Assembly: GCA_014376575.1 (NCBI GenBank) | Contig: JACMRF010000011.1 | Location: 1 to 18,554, forward strand | Direction of reading: 5' to 3' | DNA: 18,554 nucleotides | Source: Undibacterium sp. | GTDB taxonomy: Bacteria; Pseudomonadota; Gammaproteobacteria; Burkholderiales; Burkholderiaceae | In this document: piece after piece, positions 6,973-15,501 of the stretch | Position numbering within the stretch: position 1 is the first letter of the stretch | Layout: every line of letters starts with the position of its first letter | Notes under the pieces: model-generated | What the model saw: the letters and a program-made list of their open reading frames with translations, nothing else | What the model was told of the DNA's origin: nothing | Database searches by the model: none | Made by a program: the position numbers and the translations under genes

Positions 6973-8001
6973 TTAATTTTTATAAGATGCTTTGCTCATT
7001 GATTCCCCCCATCGGGTGTTTAAATAACGCCGAAATGGATTTTCAACTAAGTAATATGAAGTAACACCACAACATAGCGATAGAAGTAATGCGATCGAAC
7101 TTGGTAAGCCTTCTCTGTGATGGGCTAAGTAAAATACTTGTTGCCACAAATAAATTGAAAACGAATAAATTCCCACCATTTTCAGTGGTCTCATTGACAG
7201 TATATTTTTTACTATTGATGGAGCAGTCGGTAGGGCGTTGACTACAAAAGCAAATAAGCCAACACCAATGTATCCTCGGATGGGCAACGGCACCGACCAC
7301 CAGTAACACGCTAAGCCTAGCAAAATCAATGCAGGGTAAAACGCCGTCGGGAGAGTGGGTATTTTTATTTTTTTGAAGAGAAGTAAGAGAAAAGCCGAAA
7401 ATAAGATACCAAACGCTGAGACTTCAGAGTGTCCCCATAATTCGTATTCCAATTTTTGAGGTGTATAAAGATACCAATAACTGACACCAAAAACAATAGA
7501 AATTAATACCAGGATACCTATGGTGTATTGCACATTGAGTAGGCGTTGTCGAACACCGATGGCAATGAGCGATAGGCCAATATACGTATGCTCTTCGACA
7601 GAGAGGGACCAGATATGTCCAAACGGCATGACAGCGTGCCCAATTTCACCCGGGAAATAATTGTTTATAAATAGCCCGGCCATCAAGGTTTCTGACCAGT
7701 TTATTTCTTTACCTGCAAGGAGGAAATAACAGAGTATTAAAATTAAGTAAGCGAAATGTGCAGGAAAGATACGCGCGATCCGTCGTTGATAAAAAGTCTT
7801 AATCGGTACTTTTTTAATAAATAAGAGCCGGGACATTAACAGGCCAGAAAGTACAAAAAAGAAATCTACGCCTACCCGACCAAAATTTATTCCGGGTATA
7901 GGAAAAAAGTGTCCGATCAATAAAAAGACAATAGCCAAGCCTCTCCAGCCATCAAGATAATCGAAATGTTGATCGTCTGGTTTACTAGTTTGGTTTTCCA
8001 T
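6973..8001 (-). CDS. OafA-type membrane O-acyltransferase (acyltransferase 3 family), second copy
   Basis: This is a polytopic inner-membrane acyltransferase of 342 residues from ATG 8001; a TTG at 8013 would add four residues. YLDGWRGLAIVFLLIGHF carries the conserved Arg and His. VGVDFFFVLSGLLMSR, QRRIARIFPAHFAYL and WSLSVEEHTYIG are the standard acyltransferase 3 blocks, with the WSLxVEE motif intact. It is clearly different from the acyltransferase at 2164–3300: that protein has the WSLGYEVWYY variant and another length. The pair are therefore not recent duplicates and probably modify different positions or use different acyl groups. It is the last gene of the minus-strand run and begins within 15 bp of the deacetylase stop, so it is likely co-transcribed. 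ATG is preferred over TTG because a GGA precedes it by about nine bases, but either start is possible. Confidence 0.92.
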   Translation of the reverse strand: MENQTSKPDDQHFDYLDGWRGLAIVFLLIGHFFPIPGINFGRVGVDFFFVLSGLLMSRLLFIKKVPIKTFYQRRIARIFPAHFAYLILILCYFLLAGKEINWSETLMAGLFINNYFPGEIGHAVMPFGHIWSLSVEEHTYIGLSLIAIGVRQRLLNVQYTIGILVLISIVFGVSYWYLYTPQKLEYELWGHSEVSAFGILFSAFLLLLFKKIKIPTLPTAFYPALILLGLACYWWSVPLPIRGYIGVGLFAFVVNALPTAPSIVKNILSMRPLKMVGIYSFSIYLWQQVFYLAHHREGLPSSIALLLSLCCGVTSYYLVENPFRRYLNTRWGESMSKASYKN

Positions 8002-8013
8002 TAAAGTATCCAA

Positions 8014-9048
8014 TTAATATCTACGCCGCCAAACCTGCTCTATTGTCCGATGCAAAGTTAACCAACGTGAAGACGTCAATACAGGCTGAGAATTTTTAGC
8101 AATTTTTGTCACCAGATCATGAAAGCCTCGCATGGTAAAGCTGTTCTTGTTATTCGCCATGAATTCACAATATTGTCGAAAACGTCTGATCATGACGGGG
8201 TCGGCATTGTCACGCGCAGTATTGAGCAGTTCAAAATTATGAGAAAGAATAACGAACGCTGTCCGTTGTGATTGTAGCGCCTGGCGCATTAAGCTCTCTA
8301 ACTCCCAGTTGGAGCAGGCACCTAACTGGGCATGCCTTAACGAGCCGCCACCATCATTAAAGACAGTCATCGGATATTCAACAACTCGGCCTGAAGGGGC
8401 AGCGCCAGACAAAGGCATGCCGGTAGTAAAAGTATTCGTCGTGAGCGTATCAGCACTCAGCATATTGATTTCAACTGTGTCATAGAGGGCTTCTCCAGGC
8501 ATGATGCCGCTGTCCAGCCCCATCATGCTGGCGTTATAGCTACTGTCAAAGGTGATGTTGTTTGCAGCAAGAGCCGCTAAGGTATTTTCATTAAATCCAA
8601 AACTGCCCGCACGAAAGGCATTCAGCGAGGGGCCTCCGGCATCGGAAATTAATTGAATACCCTTCGCAATTAACGTGGTTTGATCTTGGAGCGAAAAATC
8701 ACGCATAAAAGGACGCTTGCGATATGTTTTTGGCAGTAAGGGTTTCAATGATTCGTCTACCCATTCCGGATGCATGTGCAATTGCACTTCTTGTCCGTAT
8801 TCTTTGATCAACCCGACGATTTCAGCCAAAGGCTCAATGCCAAAGCGGGTAGCAAAAAGTGGTTCGACAAAAAACACCCCATACAGAGCATGATCGCGCA
8901 ATTGTTGCAATTGATAGCGTAGGCCATATTCACCGCGCGCTGTACGTCCGTATACATACTGCTGAAAAGCTTTAGGAAACTTGTCGTCGATATTTTTCCA
9001 GCCACCGCACCAGATTTCGACATCCACTGTAAAAAAAACATCTAGCAT
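8014..9048 (-). CDS. WalW-like polysaccharide deacetylase family protein (CE4-like)
   Basis: This 344-residue protein starts at ATG 9048. TVDVE (7–11) corresponds to the metal-binding Asp motif of NodB/CE4 enzymes, HMHPEW (91–96) to the metal-binding His pair and FRAGSFG (145–151) to the usual Arg-containing block. ILSHNFEL (267–274) gives a late conserved His. This arrangement matches the WalW-like branch of CE4-type deacetylases found in polysaccharide and lipopolysaccharide loci. There is no signal peptide or membrane segment, so it would act in the cytoplasm on a precursor, which is unusual for CE4 enzymes acting on finished polymer. The likely reaction is removal of an N- or O-acetyl group from a sugar. 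It lies downstream of the toroid protein (65-bp gap) and just upstream of an acyltransferase, hinting at deacetylation followed by re-acylation with another group; that is inference. Confidence 0.85.
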   Translation of the reverse strand: MLDVFFTVDVEIWCGGWKNIDDKFPKAFQQYVYGRTARGEYGLRYQLQQLRDHALYGVFFVEPLFATRFGIEPLAEIVGLIKEYGQEVQLHMHPEWVDESLKPLLPKTYRKRPFMRDFSLQDQTTLIAKGIQLISDAGGPSLNAFRAGSFGFNENTLAALAANNITFDSSYNASMMGLDSGIMPGEALYDTVEINMLSADTLTTNTFTTGMPLSGAAPSGRVVEYPMTVFNDGGGSLRHAQLGACSNWELESLMRQALQSQRTAFVILSHNFELLNTARDNADPVMIRRFRQYCEFMANNKNSFTMRGFHDLVTKIAKNSQPVLTSSRWLTLHRTIEQVWRRRY

Positions 9049-9113
9049 AAAGTATTGCCAATTTAAATTTAATGAAAAGGATATTTTTTGACAGCCATTT
9101 TAAGACTGTGTGT

Positions 9114-10262
9114 TTAGCCTATATTTTTGACTTTGTCGAATTGTTGTTCCAGCATCAATCCATCCATAAAGAACTTAGTAGCCCAATTGGGGTAACGGTA
9201 GGTCATGTAGTTGCCGTTGATAGGATGAGAACCCTTCATAGCGCCTTTCACTTTTAAATCGCTTGTCGTTAAATCCTGAATACTCATGTTGAAACGGTTT
9301 GCTTTTTTTGCATTTGCGATAAGTGATTTCTCACCGGTCAGTTGCGCTAAGCGTAGCCAGTTGATCGCCATTTGTGAGTTACCCGTAACGCAACTCCATT
9401 TCATCGCTGTTTTCCATTCTGGCGTATAGAAAGCGTTTAACGCGCCATCGTCACGTTGCCGGGCTGCTACAGCCGTTGCCATGATCAGTGCACGCTCAAT
9501 ATAATCACTGCGTCCCGCAGCAACGCCCACTTCAAGAATGCCACGAATCGAATATGCAATTGTATGGGTAAGTGCAGTTTGGTCTGCGTTATCTAACAAA
9601 CAATTATGCGGCAACCAGCCATTCGTTTTTGCGCGGCTTAACGCCCACTCAACGTTGGCAATCGCTGCGTCCAGATAGCGTGTATCGCCAACTGCCTCAT
9701 ACGCTCGTACTAAGCCAAAAGCAGTACGGGTATTGTAACTATTGAGCTTTGATGTTGTGAACGGGGACGGAAAACGACGCCAGGCTCCATCTTGATCTTG
9801 TGCCGCCACTAGCCAATCTGCCGCACGATTTAACGATGTTTTGAAACGTTCATCATTCGTTTCTAGATACGCTTTTGCCCATCCAAACAATGCTTGCCCC
9901 GTATTAAAAATAGTGGGTGCGATAATCTCGGCATCCATAGTCCCTGCGCGAACACCACCGTCGGGAAGTTGAATTTCACATTCCCATTCAGTCATCCGTC
10001 GCGCGGCCTCAGCATAGATTGGTGCGTTGTAGTGCCTTGCATAGTCGAACAGTGTTGGAATGACGTAGCCAGTGGTTTCTGGATACGAAGCCAGCCATTT
10101 GTTTGCACGTATGTCGTAACTATGGGCAACTCCATCATCTGTCGTGCCCTGCTGTGCTTGCAATAACCAGTCGGCAGCTGCTCTGAGGTGGGTTTCTATG
10201 GGCTGTGTTTGAAAAACACTCAATCCTAATTTATCTTTGACTAATTGTTTTATATGTTTCAT
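9114..10262 (-). CDS. (Alpha/alpha)-toroid protein of unknown function
   Basis: I do not recognise a named enzyme in this 382-residue protein. It has at least five related helical-hairpin repeats ending in a turn of the DG/NG type: AADWLLQAQQ with DDG (29–44), EWECEIQLPDGG (92–103), ADWLVAAQDQDGAWRR (148–163), VEWALSRAKTNGW (204–216) and VAARQRDDGAL (265–275). This repeat style is that of (alpha/alpha)6 toroids, a fold used by glycoside hydrolases, polysaccharide lyases and terpenoid cyclases. Conserved-looking polar clusters at PETTGY (61–66), SCVTGNSQMAINW (290–302) and HPINGNYMTYRYPNW (346–360) could line a sugar-binding groove. There is no signal peptide, so a cytoplasmic location is likely. 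Its neighbours, an ATP-grasp ligase upstream (36 bp) and a WalW-like deacetylase downstream, suggest a role in tailoring a glycan precursor. Confidence 0.8.
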   Translation of the reverse strand: MKHIKQLVKDKLGLSVFQTQPIETHLRAAADWLLQAQQGTTDDGVAHSYDIRANKWLASYPETTGYVIPTLFDYARHYNAPIYAEAARRMTEWECEIQLPDGGVRAGTMDAEIIAPTIFNTGQALFGWAKAYLETNDERFKTSLNRAADWLVAAQDQDGAWRRFPSPFTTSKLNSYNTRTAFGLVRAYEAVGDTRYLDAAIANVEWALSRAKTNGWLPHNCLLDNADQTALTHTIAYSIRGILEVGVAAGRSDYIERALIMATAVAARQRDDGALNAFYTPEWKTAMKWSCVTGNSQMAINWLRLAQLTGEKSLIANAKKANRFNMSIQDLTTSDLKVKGAMKGSHPINGNYMTYRYPNWATKFFMDGLMLEQQFDKVKNIG

Positions 10263-10298
10263 ATATTGTTTTCCAATGACTATTAGCAGGATCGTTTT

Positions 10299-11471
10299 TT
10301 AGATTGGTGATGGACGGGTTAGACGTTGCGAAATCCTGCTTTGCATTAAATCTATCCACGGCATTGGGTCATCCCAGCGCCAATAGGCGTCACGAACGGA
10401 GTAATTTTGAGAGCGCTCATCAATGATGCCGCCACCCTCTTCCAAAGCCCAACGGTCCGCTTGGGGGTCGCGCCAGATTAGAGGCGGGTTTGCCACTCTC
10501 TCGTTGAGTGAGGTTAAGCCGCATTCGTATTGATAAGCAGCGAGTGGAATATTGACGCCATTGATGGTCGCCACTTCCTCTTGAAAATCAGTTCGGGCGA
10601 CAGTGGGCTCTATCATGTGGAATTTGCCATCACGTTCATCACGTTTGTACTCCATGCTGCCCATTCCTGTAAATCCGACTTGATTAAAGAAGGCTTGTGT
10701 TGTGGCGGTCAATTCTTTCTCGTGTTCCCAGGCTGCCGTACAACTGGCGGTGCCCCCAATTTTTATTGGCCATGATCGAATTTTTCTGCCCGGGAATGAT
10801 GCAACGACTTCGCCGTCTTTTCCAATATATTGTAAGCAGAAATAGATATCTGAATCAGCCCCTTCTATCCACTCCTGTACCACCATATCTGCCATGACTG
10901 GATAAATTTCTAAATACCATTTTTTAAGTTCATCCATGCTCAGTATTTTGTACGCTTTTTTGAATCGAGCACCGTATTGGTAATTTTTTTCACTTGGTTT
11001 AAGTACGCAGGGGAACGATAAGATCTCTGCATGCACGAGATCGTCAGGGTGTTGTAGGCGGACAGTTTTTGGTATCGGTGCAGAAATAGCTTCAGCCAAT
11101 TCTTGAAAACCTTGTTTGTGCATCAATTGCATTAAGCGCTCATGTTGCGGAAGGCGAATCTTAAAAAAGGCTTTAAGCTGTTCACGACATTCAGAAACAG
11201 TTCTGACTGTTTTTTCTTCAGTAACGAAGAGTATTAAGGTGCCTGTAAATTGGCGTGCCAACGCTAATAACTGCTTGATCAGTTCATCGCCTTCTAATGT
11301 CGAAACCAGCAATTTACGTCCATAGCGTGAACGCATCGCCGGTGACTTGGCATCGGTATCCATGACGATAAGCGGTACGTCTTGTTTACCAAGGCTACGT
11401 ACTATGCCTAGTGCGTTGACTCCACCACCTAAGATGAGGGCTGGGCGATTCGAGTTTTTATATATTTGCAT
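10299..11471 (-). CDS. ATP-grasp family carboxylate–amine/thiol ligase-like protein
   Basis: This is a 390-residue cytoplasmic protein. ALILGGGVNALGIVRSLG (11–28) is the N-terminal dinucleotide-like loop of the pre-ATP-grasp domain. FPCVLKPS (153–160) holds the ATP-binding Lys158, QEWIEGADSD (199–208) is the hinge acidic motif, and MEYKRDERDG (273–282) with MIEPTVAR (286–293) supplies the Mg-binding acidic residues. This order is typical of carbamoyl-phosphate-synthase-like ATP-grasp enzymes, which activate a carboxylate as acyl phosphate and join it to an amine or similar nucleophile. A C-terminal extension of about 70 residues (DRWALEEGGG, YWRWDDPMPW) is characteristic of ATP-grasp members in surface-polysaccharide loci. 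Substrates are unknown; attaching an amino acid to a uronic acid is one possibility. The start is 3 bp from the flippase stop, so the two genes are tightly coupled. Confidence 0.85.
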   Translation of the reverse strand: MQIYKNSNRPALILGGGVNALGIVRSLGKQDVPLIVMDTDAKSPAMRSRYGRKLLVSTLEGDELIKQLLALARQFTGTLILFVTEEKTVRTVSECREQLKAFFKIRLPQHERLMQLMHKQGFQELAEAISAPIPKTVRLQHPDDLVHAEILSFPCVLKPSEKNYQYGARFKKAYKILSMDELKKWYLEIYPVMADMVVQEWIEGADSDIYFCLQYIGKDGEVVASFPGRKIRSWPIKIGGTASCTAAWEHEKELTATTQAFFNQVGFTGMGSMEYKRDERDGKFHMIEPTVARTDFQEEVATINGVNIPLAAYQYECGLTSLNERVANPPLIWRDPQADRWALEEGGGIIDERSQNYSVRDAYWRWDDPMPWIDLMQSRISQRLTRPSPI

Positions 11472-11474
11472 ACT

Positions 11475-12980
11475 TTACCAGGCTTTTGGATGGCGTTTAA
11501 ATGGCCACCGGTTGAGTTTAGCTTCTGTGACGCCGAGGTCTAATAAAGTCTGGTGGATGTCATTGAGTGCCTTACGATCCAAATAGACAATCCATAAAAA
11601 ATACGTAAGCATTCCGGCGATAATTTCTAAGATGAGAAGTAAGGGGATCGATGACACGAACGGCAAAGCGATTTCTCTCGTTGCCAGTACCGCCAAGCCC
11701 ATGACCATTGCGCCTAACAATACAAGCATCAGATTGCGGTAATAGGTGAGCATAGACAAACCCGTAACGTCGCAGACGTCTTTTAAAAGTTTAATTGAGA
11801 GCAAAGGATATACTGCGACCCAGACTATTGAAACGCCGCGCAGCCCATCTAATTTTGCACCAATCACGACGCCTAGCAACATCACTACGCTGCACAGTGC
11901 AGTGTAGGCAGACAGTTTTTTTGCATGGCCAGTACTAATCAATATTTGTGACAATAAAGGATCGACAGATTTAATTAATCCCATCAAACACAGCGCACTA
12001 AACGGTATAAGTACATCACCCCATTGCGGTCCCAGTGCAACCATGATCAGTTCACGTGAACAGACCAGCATGCCAATTAAGGTTGGGTAGGTAATGTAAG
12101 CCAAGCCTCTTGTCAGTTTAAGCATGACGGAGTTTAACTCGGCCAGTTGGTGCTGTAGCTTCGAAAATAATGGCGCAGCGACATTCACAACTAGCGTCGT
12201 GACTTGTCCGCTGGGCAGGGTCGCCAGTGAAAATGCCATGTCATAGACGCCGAGTGATTTCACCCCCAGTAATTTACCTATGATGGCTTTGTCCGCGTTA
12301 GTGTATAGGTACCAGAAAATTCTACTGCTGGTAATGTGCAGGCCATAGATGACCAGTTTGCTCGCTTCACGTATGCCGTATTGCCCTTTGGGGCGCCATG
12401 GCGATAGAGCGAAAAACCCGATACTGATAACGACATTGGAGACGATAAATCCCCATACCAAAGACCACACGCCATAGTCTAATTTTGCAAGAATTAAACT
12501 GATTACGCTTTGTATAGCGATCGCTAAAAAATTAATCCCCGCGATCTCTTTAAATTGCATTTCTCTACGTAAAAATGCCATGGGCACGGTGCTGAGCGCA
12601 CCAAGTAAAAAACCAATGGCGAGCACCGAGATCATTGCCCTTAATTGTGGATTGCCGTAGAAAGTGGCAATAGATTCACTCGCTGCTATGGTCCCCAAAA
12701 ACAATAAAAAACTGATGAGAACGGCAATAGCGAAACAGCCATTGACTTCTGTATTTGTGAGTTCAGATTTTTGTACAATCGCGGCACCGATACCGACTTC
12801 GTTGAAGAAGCCAATGAAACCGATAATGATCATGGCAATTGCCATCAGACCATAGTCGCCAGGGCTTAAAATACGAGCCAGCACCAGGGTGCTTGCTAAA
12901 GAAATTACTTTTCCCAACGCGCTGCCTAAGCCAAGATGGCCCATCGCCCTGATTGTTTTTGACCGCATATTACTACTCAT
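11475..12980 (-). CDS. Wzx/WzxC-type oligosaccharide flippase (MOP superfamily)
   Basis: This 501-residue integral membrane protein has roughly 12–14 hydrophobic segments across its length. The N-terminal block GSALGKVISLASTLVLARIL followed by SPGDYGLMAIAM and FFNEVGIGAAIVQK is typical of the polysaccharide exporter branch of the MOP superfamily. It would flip the undecaprenyl-linked repeat unit from cytoplasm to periplasm, feeding the ligase/polymerase encoded upstream in the same run. The ATG at 12980 lacks a clear Shine-Dalgarno site; an internal ATG at 12968 (MRSK...) is a possible alternative. It follows the deacetylase–glycosyltransferase fusion by 65 bp and is almost contiguous with the ATP-grasp gene. 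Nothing suggests truncation. Confidence 0.92.
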   Translation of the reverse strand: MSSNMRSKTIRAMGHLGLGSALGKVISLASTLVLARILSPGDYGLMAIAMIIIGFIGFFNEVGIGAAIVQKSELTNTEVNGCFAIAVLISFLLFLGTIAASESIATFYGNPQLRAMISVLAIGFLLGALSTVPMAFLRREMQFKEIAGINFLAIAIQSVISLILAKLDYGVWSLVWGFIVSNVVISIGFFALSPWRPKGQYGIREASKLVIYGLHITSSRIFWYLYTNADKAIIGKLLGVKSLGVYDMAFSLATLPSGQVTTLVVNVAAPLFSKLQHQLAELNSVMLKLTRGLAYITYPTLIGMLVCSRELIMVALGPQWGDVLIPFSALCLMGLIKSVDPLLSQILISTGHAKKLSAYTALCSVVMLLGVVIGAKLDGLRGVSIVWVAVYPLLSIKLLKDVCDVTGLSMLTYYRNLMLVLLGAMVMGLAVLATREIALPFVSSIPLLLILEIIAGMLTYFLWIVYLDRKALNDIHQTLLDLGVTEAKLNRWPFKRHPKAW

Positions 12981-13045
12981 AAACTAGTTTCATTTTTTGT
13001 TATTTATTGTTGGAAGACGCGTGCATGTAGGTGCTTTTCAGCTTC

Positions 13046-15328
13046 TTAAACTGCATCAGGTTTGCGCAGAGTGACTTCATCAAAGATCTGCGCTAGTTGT
13101 CGCGCACGATGTTTTCTAGAAGACGCGGCAACAACCGCATCACTGGCGATGCGCGCCTGGCCACCACGTATTTTTTCTATAAAAGATTTAAGTGCCGGCG
13201 TGATCTCTTCAGCCGCGTTCATTGTGGCGACATCGTGAAAGCCGGCAAGGCTCAGGGCAGTGGCCGTATCGCCTGACAAGTCTAATAGACCAAAAATTGG
13301 CTTACGCGCCCTAAAATATTCATAAATTTTTGCTGGTATCTGACGATTAAAGGGTGTCCCCTGAAAAAGCAGCAAACCTTCTACCGCCAGCATTTCGGCC
13401 AGCGCCTCACGGTAGGGGACGGGCGGTGCTATTTTTATGATACCGGCTAGTGCATGGCTCTCTATCATCGCCAGAAAATGCGCATCTTCGCCAGGCGCGC
13501 GCAATATAACTTCAAAATTAGTCGCATCAAGATAGCCTTGGGATTTTAGTGTTGAGATCGCTGCAAAGAATGCACTCGGGTCGCGCCCTGCCGCATATAA
13601 GACGCCGCTATGGAGCAGGGTGACCTTATTATTGTTAGTCTTCGCGATAAGCTGTTGGGCCGATTCTGCAGCCGCGAAGCCATCTTCATCGTAGCCGTTC
13701 TCTATGACGGCAAATTTATCCGCTGCGATATGCGGAAACCTTTCCCGGTAAGAGTTGAGTGCACTATACGTAGTGAACACAGCCTTGCTGCAATGCTTAA
13801 TGGTTTGCTGTTCTATCCATTGATACAGCTTTCTTTGGCGCTTGCTCTTTGGGTAATCTACTTGCATCATTGGGTCGCGAAAATCGGCAACCCAAGGTAG
13901 CCCGGTAAGGCGTTTCAGACTTAAGCCGATTAAATGTGCCGTTGAAATAGGAAATGTCGACCAAATGACTTCCGGCTTGTCGCGACGAATCAAATGCCAG
14001 CCTAAAGGCACTGCGGAAAATAGCCATGATATCCATCGATCAGGTAAGGCAATAATTTCTGGATAGCGCCCTGCAATACCGAGGTGCCTCTTGCTATCTA
14101 ACGCGTAAGCTCGCTTCACTATTGTGCCAACCGGTAGTTGATTTACCTGAGAGATATTTTTTTGCTCATAGGCTATCGGGTCGGCCGACAAGACCATTGG
14201 CGTCCATCCACAGTCGGGTAAATTTTTGGCAAAGCTTAAGGATCTTTGTATTCCGCTGCTGGCGGATTGTGGTGGGAAATGAAAGGGGATTAACAGCGCA
14301 CGTTTTTCTGTAGCTTGTTGATGACTTTTAAAACGCGTTGGTTGGATATCAAAGGCTAGCCAACTCAATAAGCGCAGTTGAAACAGAAAAGAAGTGACAT
14401 CCCAAGGGCGACTACGCGGGATATTATATAAATGTGTGTTTTGTGTGGCGGCACCAACGGCGGTACTAAATGCGGCGATATAACCGGCTTCTTTTGCCAT
14501 ATCCATATGGCGCTCGTCAAAATCTTTGCCTATCTTTCCGTTGGGGTAGGCAAATAATCTAAGCGGCTTACCGATAATGTCTTCCAGAGTTTTTTTGTTC
14601 TGGACTATTTCATGCCGTGCTTGTTCGTCGTCAAGCTTGGTCAGTATAGGGTGGCTAATGGTGTGGCCACCAATCTCTATGCCCTCTCTGGATAAGTTAG
14701 CCAGCATTTCGCGGTTGAGCATGAGCCCAGTGGTCTCATAGCGGCCAGCGAGGGTTTCTAATTTGTGAATGACATTTAATCGGCCATCAGCAGACAAATA
14801 TTTTGAATCGTCATTGATTTTTTTGACTAAATTAATGCGGTCTTGCATGTTCTGTATGACGTGTAAGCCCATGCCAATATCTTGCAGATCGATAGCCCCT
14901 TCTGGTAACCGTCGTATTGCATCAATAATCCTGTCGTTCCACATATTGCCTTCGCCCAGATAGGCCGTTGTGACAAAGATGGTGGCCGGCAAATTAAATT
15001 TTTTTAGTATTGGTAGTGCTAAGTCATGGATAGATCGGTAGCCATCATCAAACGTAATGCACACTGCCCGGGGTGGTAAACGATTTTCTTTCAAAGCAAT
15101 GATTGCCTCGTGCAATGGCAGCACATTAAAATTGGTCGCCAGCGCTTCCATCTGCCATAAAAAAGTATTGACGTCCGGCTCTGCCCCCAGTAACGGATCA
15201 GCCCGTTCAAGTATGCGATGGTAGGTGATGACGCAAAGACGCGCTTCCTTGTTAATGAAGGCAACGCCATCTCCAATTTTGCGTAATAAAGGTGAGGCAA
15301 GGTCGATGTGTTGTGTATGCACGGTCAT
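13046..15328 (-). CDS. Bifunctional polysaccharide deacetylase–glycosyltransferase fusion
   Basis: This 760-residue protein joins two domains that are normally separate. Residues about 30–325 form a NodB/CE4 deacetylase: ITFDDGYRS (91–99) with the catalytic/metal Asp pair, GHTISHP (221–227) with metal-binding His222 and His226, and FAYPNGK (259–265). From about residue 343 a GT-B glycosyltransferase begins with RALLIPFHFPPQSASSGIQR, continues with GLPWVADFRDPM (about 486–497) and reaches the central linker VIENGYDEDGF (541–551). The frame is open without interruption, so this is a true fusion rather than a sequencing artefact. No signal peptide is evident, so both activities would be cytoplasmic, acting in turn on the same precursor. 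In related exosortase loci the deacetylase is usually a stand-alone protein. The upstream 173-bp gap holds a dyad that could be a regulatory site. Substrates are unknown. Confidence 0.9.
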   Translation of the reverse strand: MTVHTQHIDLASPLLRKIGDGVAFINKEARLCVITYHRILERADPLLGAEPDVNTFLWQMEALATNFNVLPLHEAIIALKENRLPPRAVCITFDDGYRSIHDLALPILKKFNLPATIFVTTAYLGEGNMWNDRIIDAIRRLPEGAIDLQDIGMGLHVIQNMQDRINLVKKINDDSKYLSADGRLNVIHKLETLAGRYETTGLMLNREMLANLSREGIEIGGHTISHPILTKLDDEQARHEIVQNKKTLEDIIGKPLRLFAYPNGKIGKDFDERHMDMAKEAGYIAAFSTAVGAATQNTHLYNIPRSRPWDVTSFLFQLRLLSWLAFDIQPTRFKSHQQATEKRALLIPFHFPPQSASSGIQRSLSFAKNLPDCGWTPMVLSADPIAYEQKNISQVNQLPVGTIVKRAYALDSKRHLGIAGRYPEIIALPDRWISWLFSAVPLGWHLIRRDKPEVIWSTFPISTAHLIGLSLKRLTGLPWVADFRDPMMQVDYPKSKRQRKLYQWIEQQTIKHCSKAVFTTYSALNSYRERFPHIAADKFAVIENGYDEDGFAAAESAQQLIAKTNNNKVTLLHSGVLYAAGRDPSAFFAAISTLKSQGYLDATNFEVILRAPGEDAHFLAMIESHALAGIIKIAPPVPYREALAEMLAVEGLLLFQGTPFNRQIPAKIYEYFRARKPIFGLLDLSGDTATALSLAGFHDVATMNAAEEITPALKSFIEKIRGGQARIASDAVVAASSRKHRARQLAQIFDEVTLRKPDAV

Positions 15329-15501
15329 GTAATGGACGTCCCGTTTTTCGGCTTAAATTTTTTATTGACTGATTGATCGCGGCCCATGTGGGTAACAAAA
15401 AATGTCAATTGAAACAATGAGATAAAAGTGCAATGTTACAATATTTGCACCGGTATTAATACGATTGCCTCGCGTTTAACATAAGCAAAACCCGTATTTG
15501 G
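15329..15501. promoter_or_regulatory. Intergenic region with 6-bp dyad, possible regulatory site
   Basis: This 173-bp gap separates the ligase homologue from the deacetylase–glycosyltransferase fusion; both genes are on the minus strand. GTGCAA (15428–15433) and TTGCAC (15445–15450) are perfect complements 11 bases apart, an operator-like spacing. About 20 bp further in the minus direction is a perfect TTGACA (15408 to 15403), but no convincing -10 follows at the right distance. No intrinsic terminator is visible after the ligase stop, so read-through is possible. Confidence 0.3.

Noticed and set aside
12981..12990. AAACTAGTTT palindrome before the flippase start
   Set aside because: A 10-bp AT-rich palindrome is likely by chance in 18 kb and has no supporting context.
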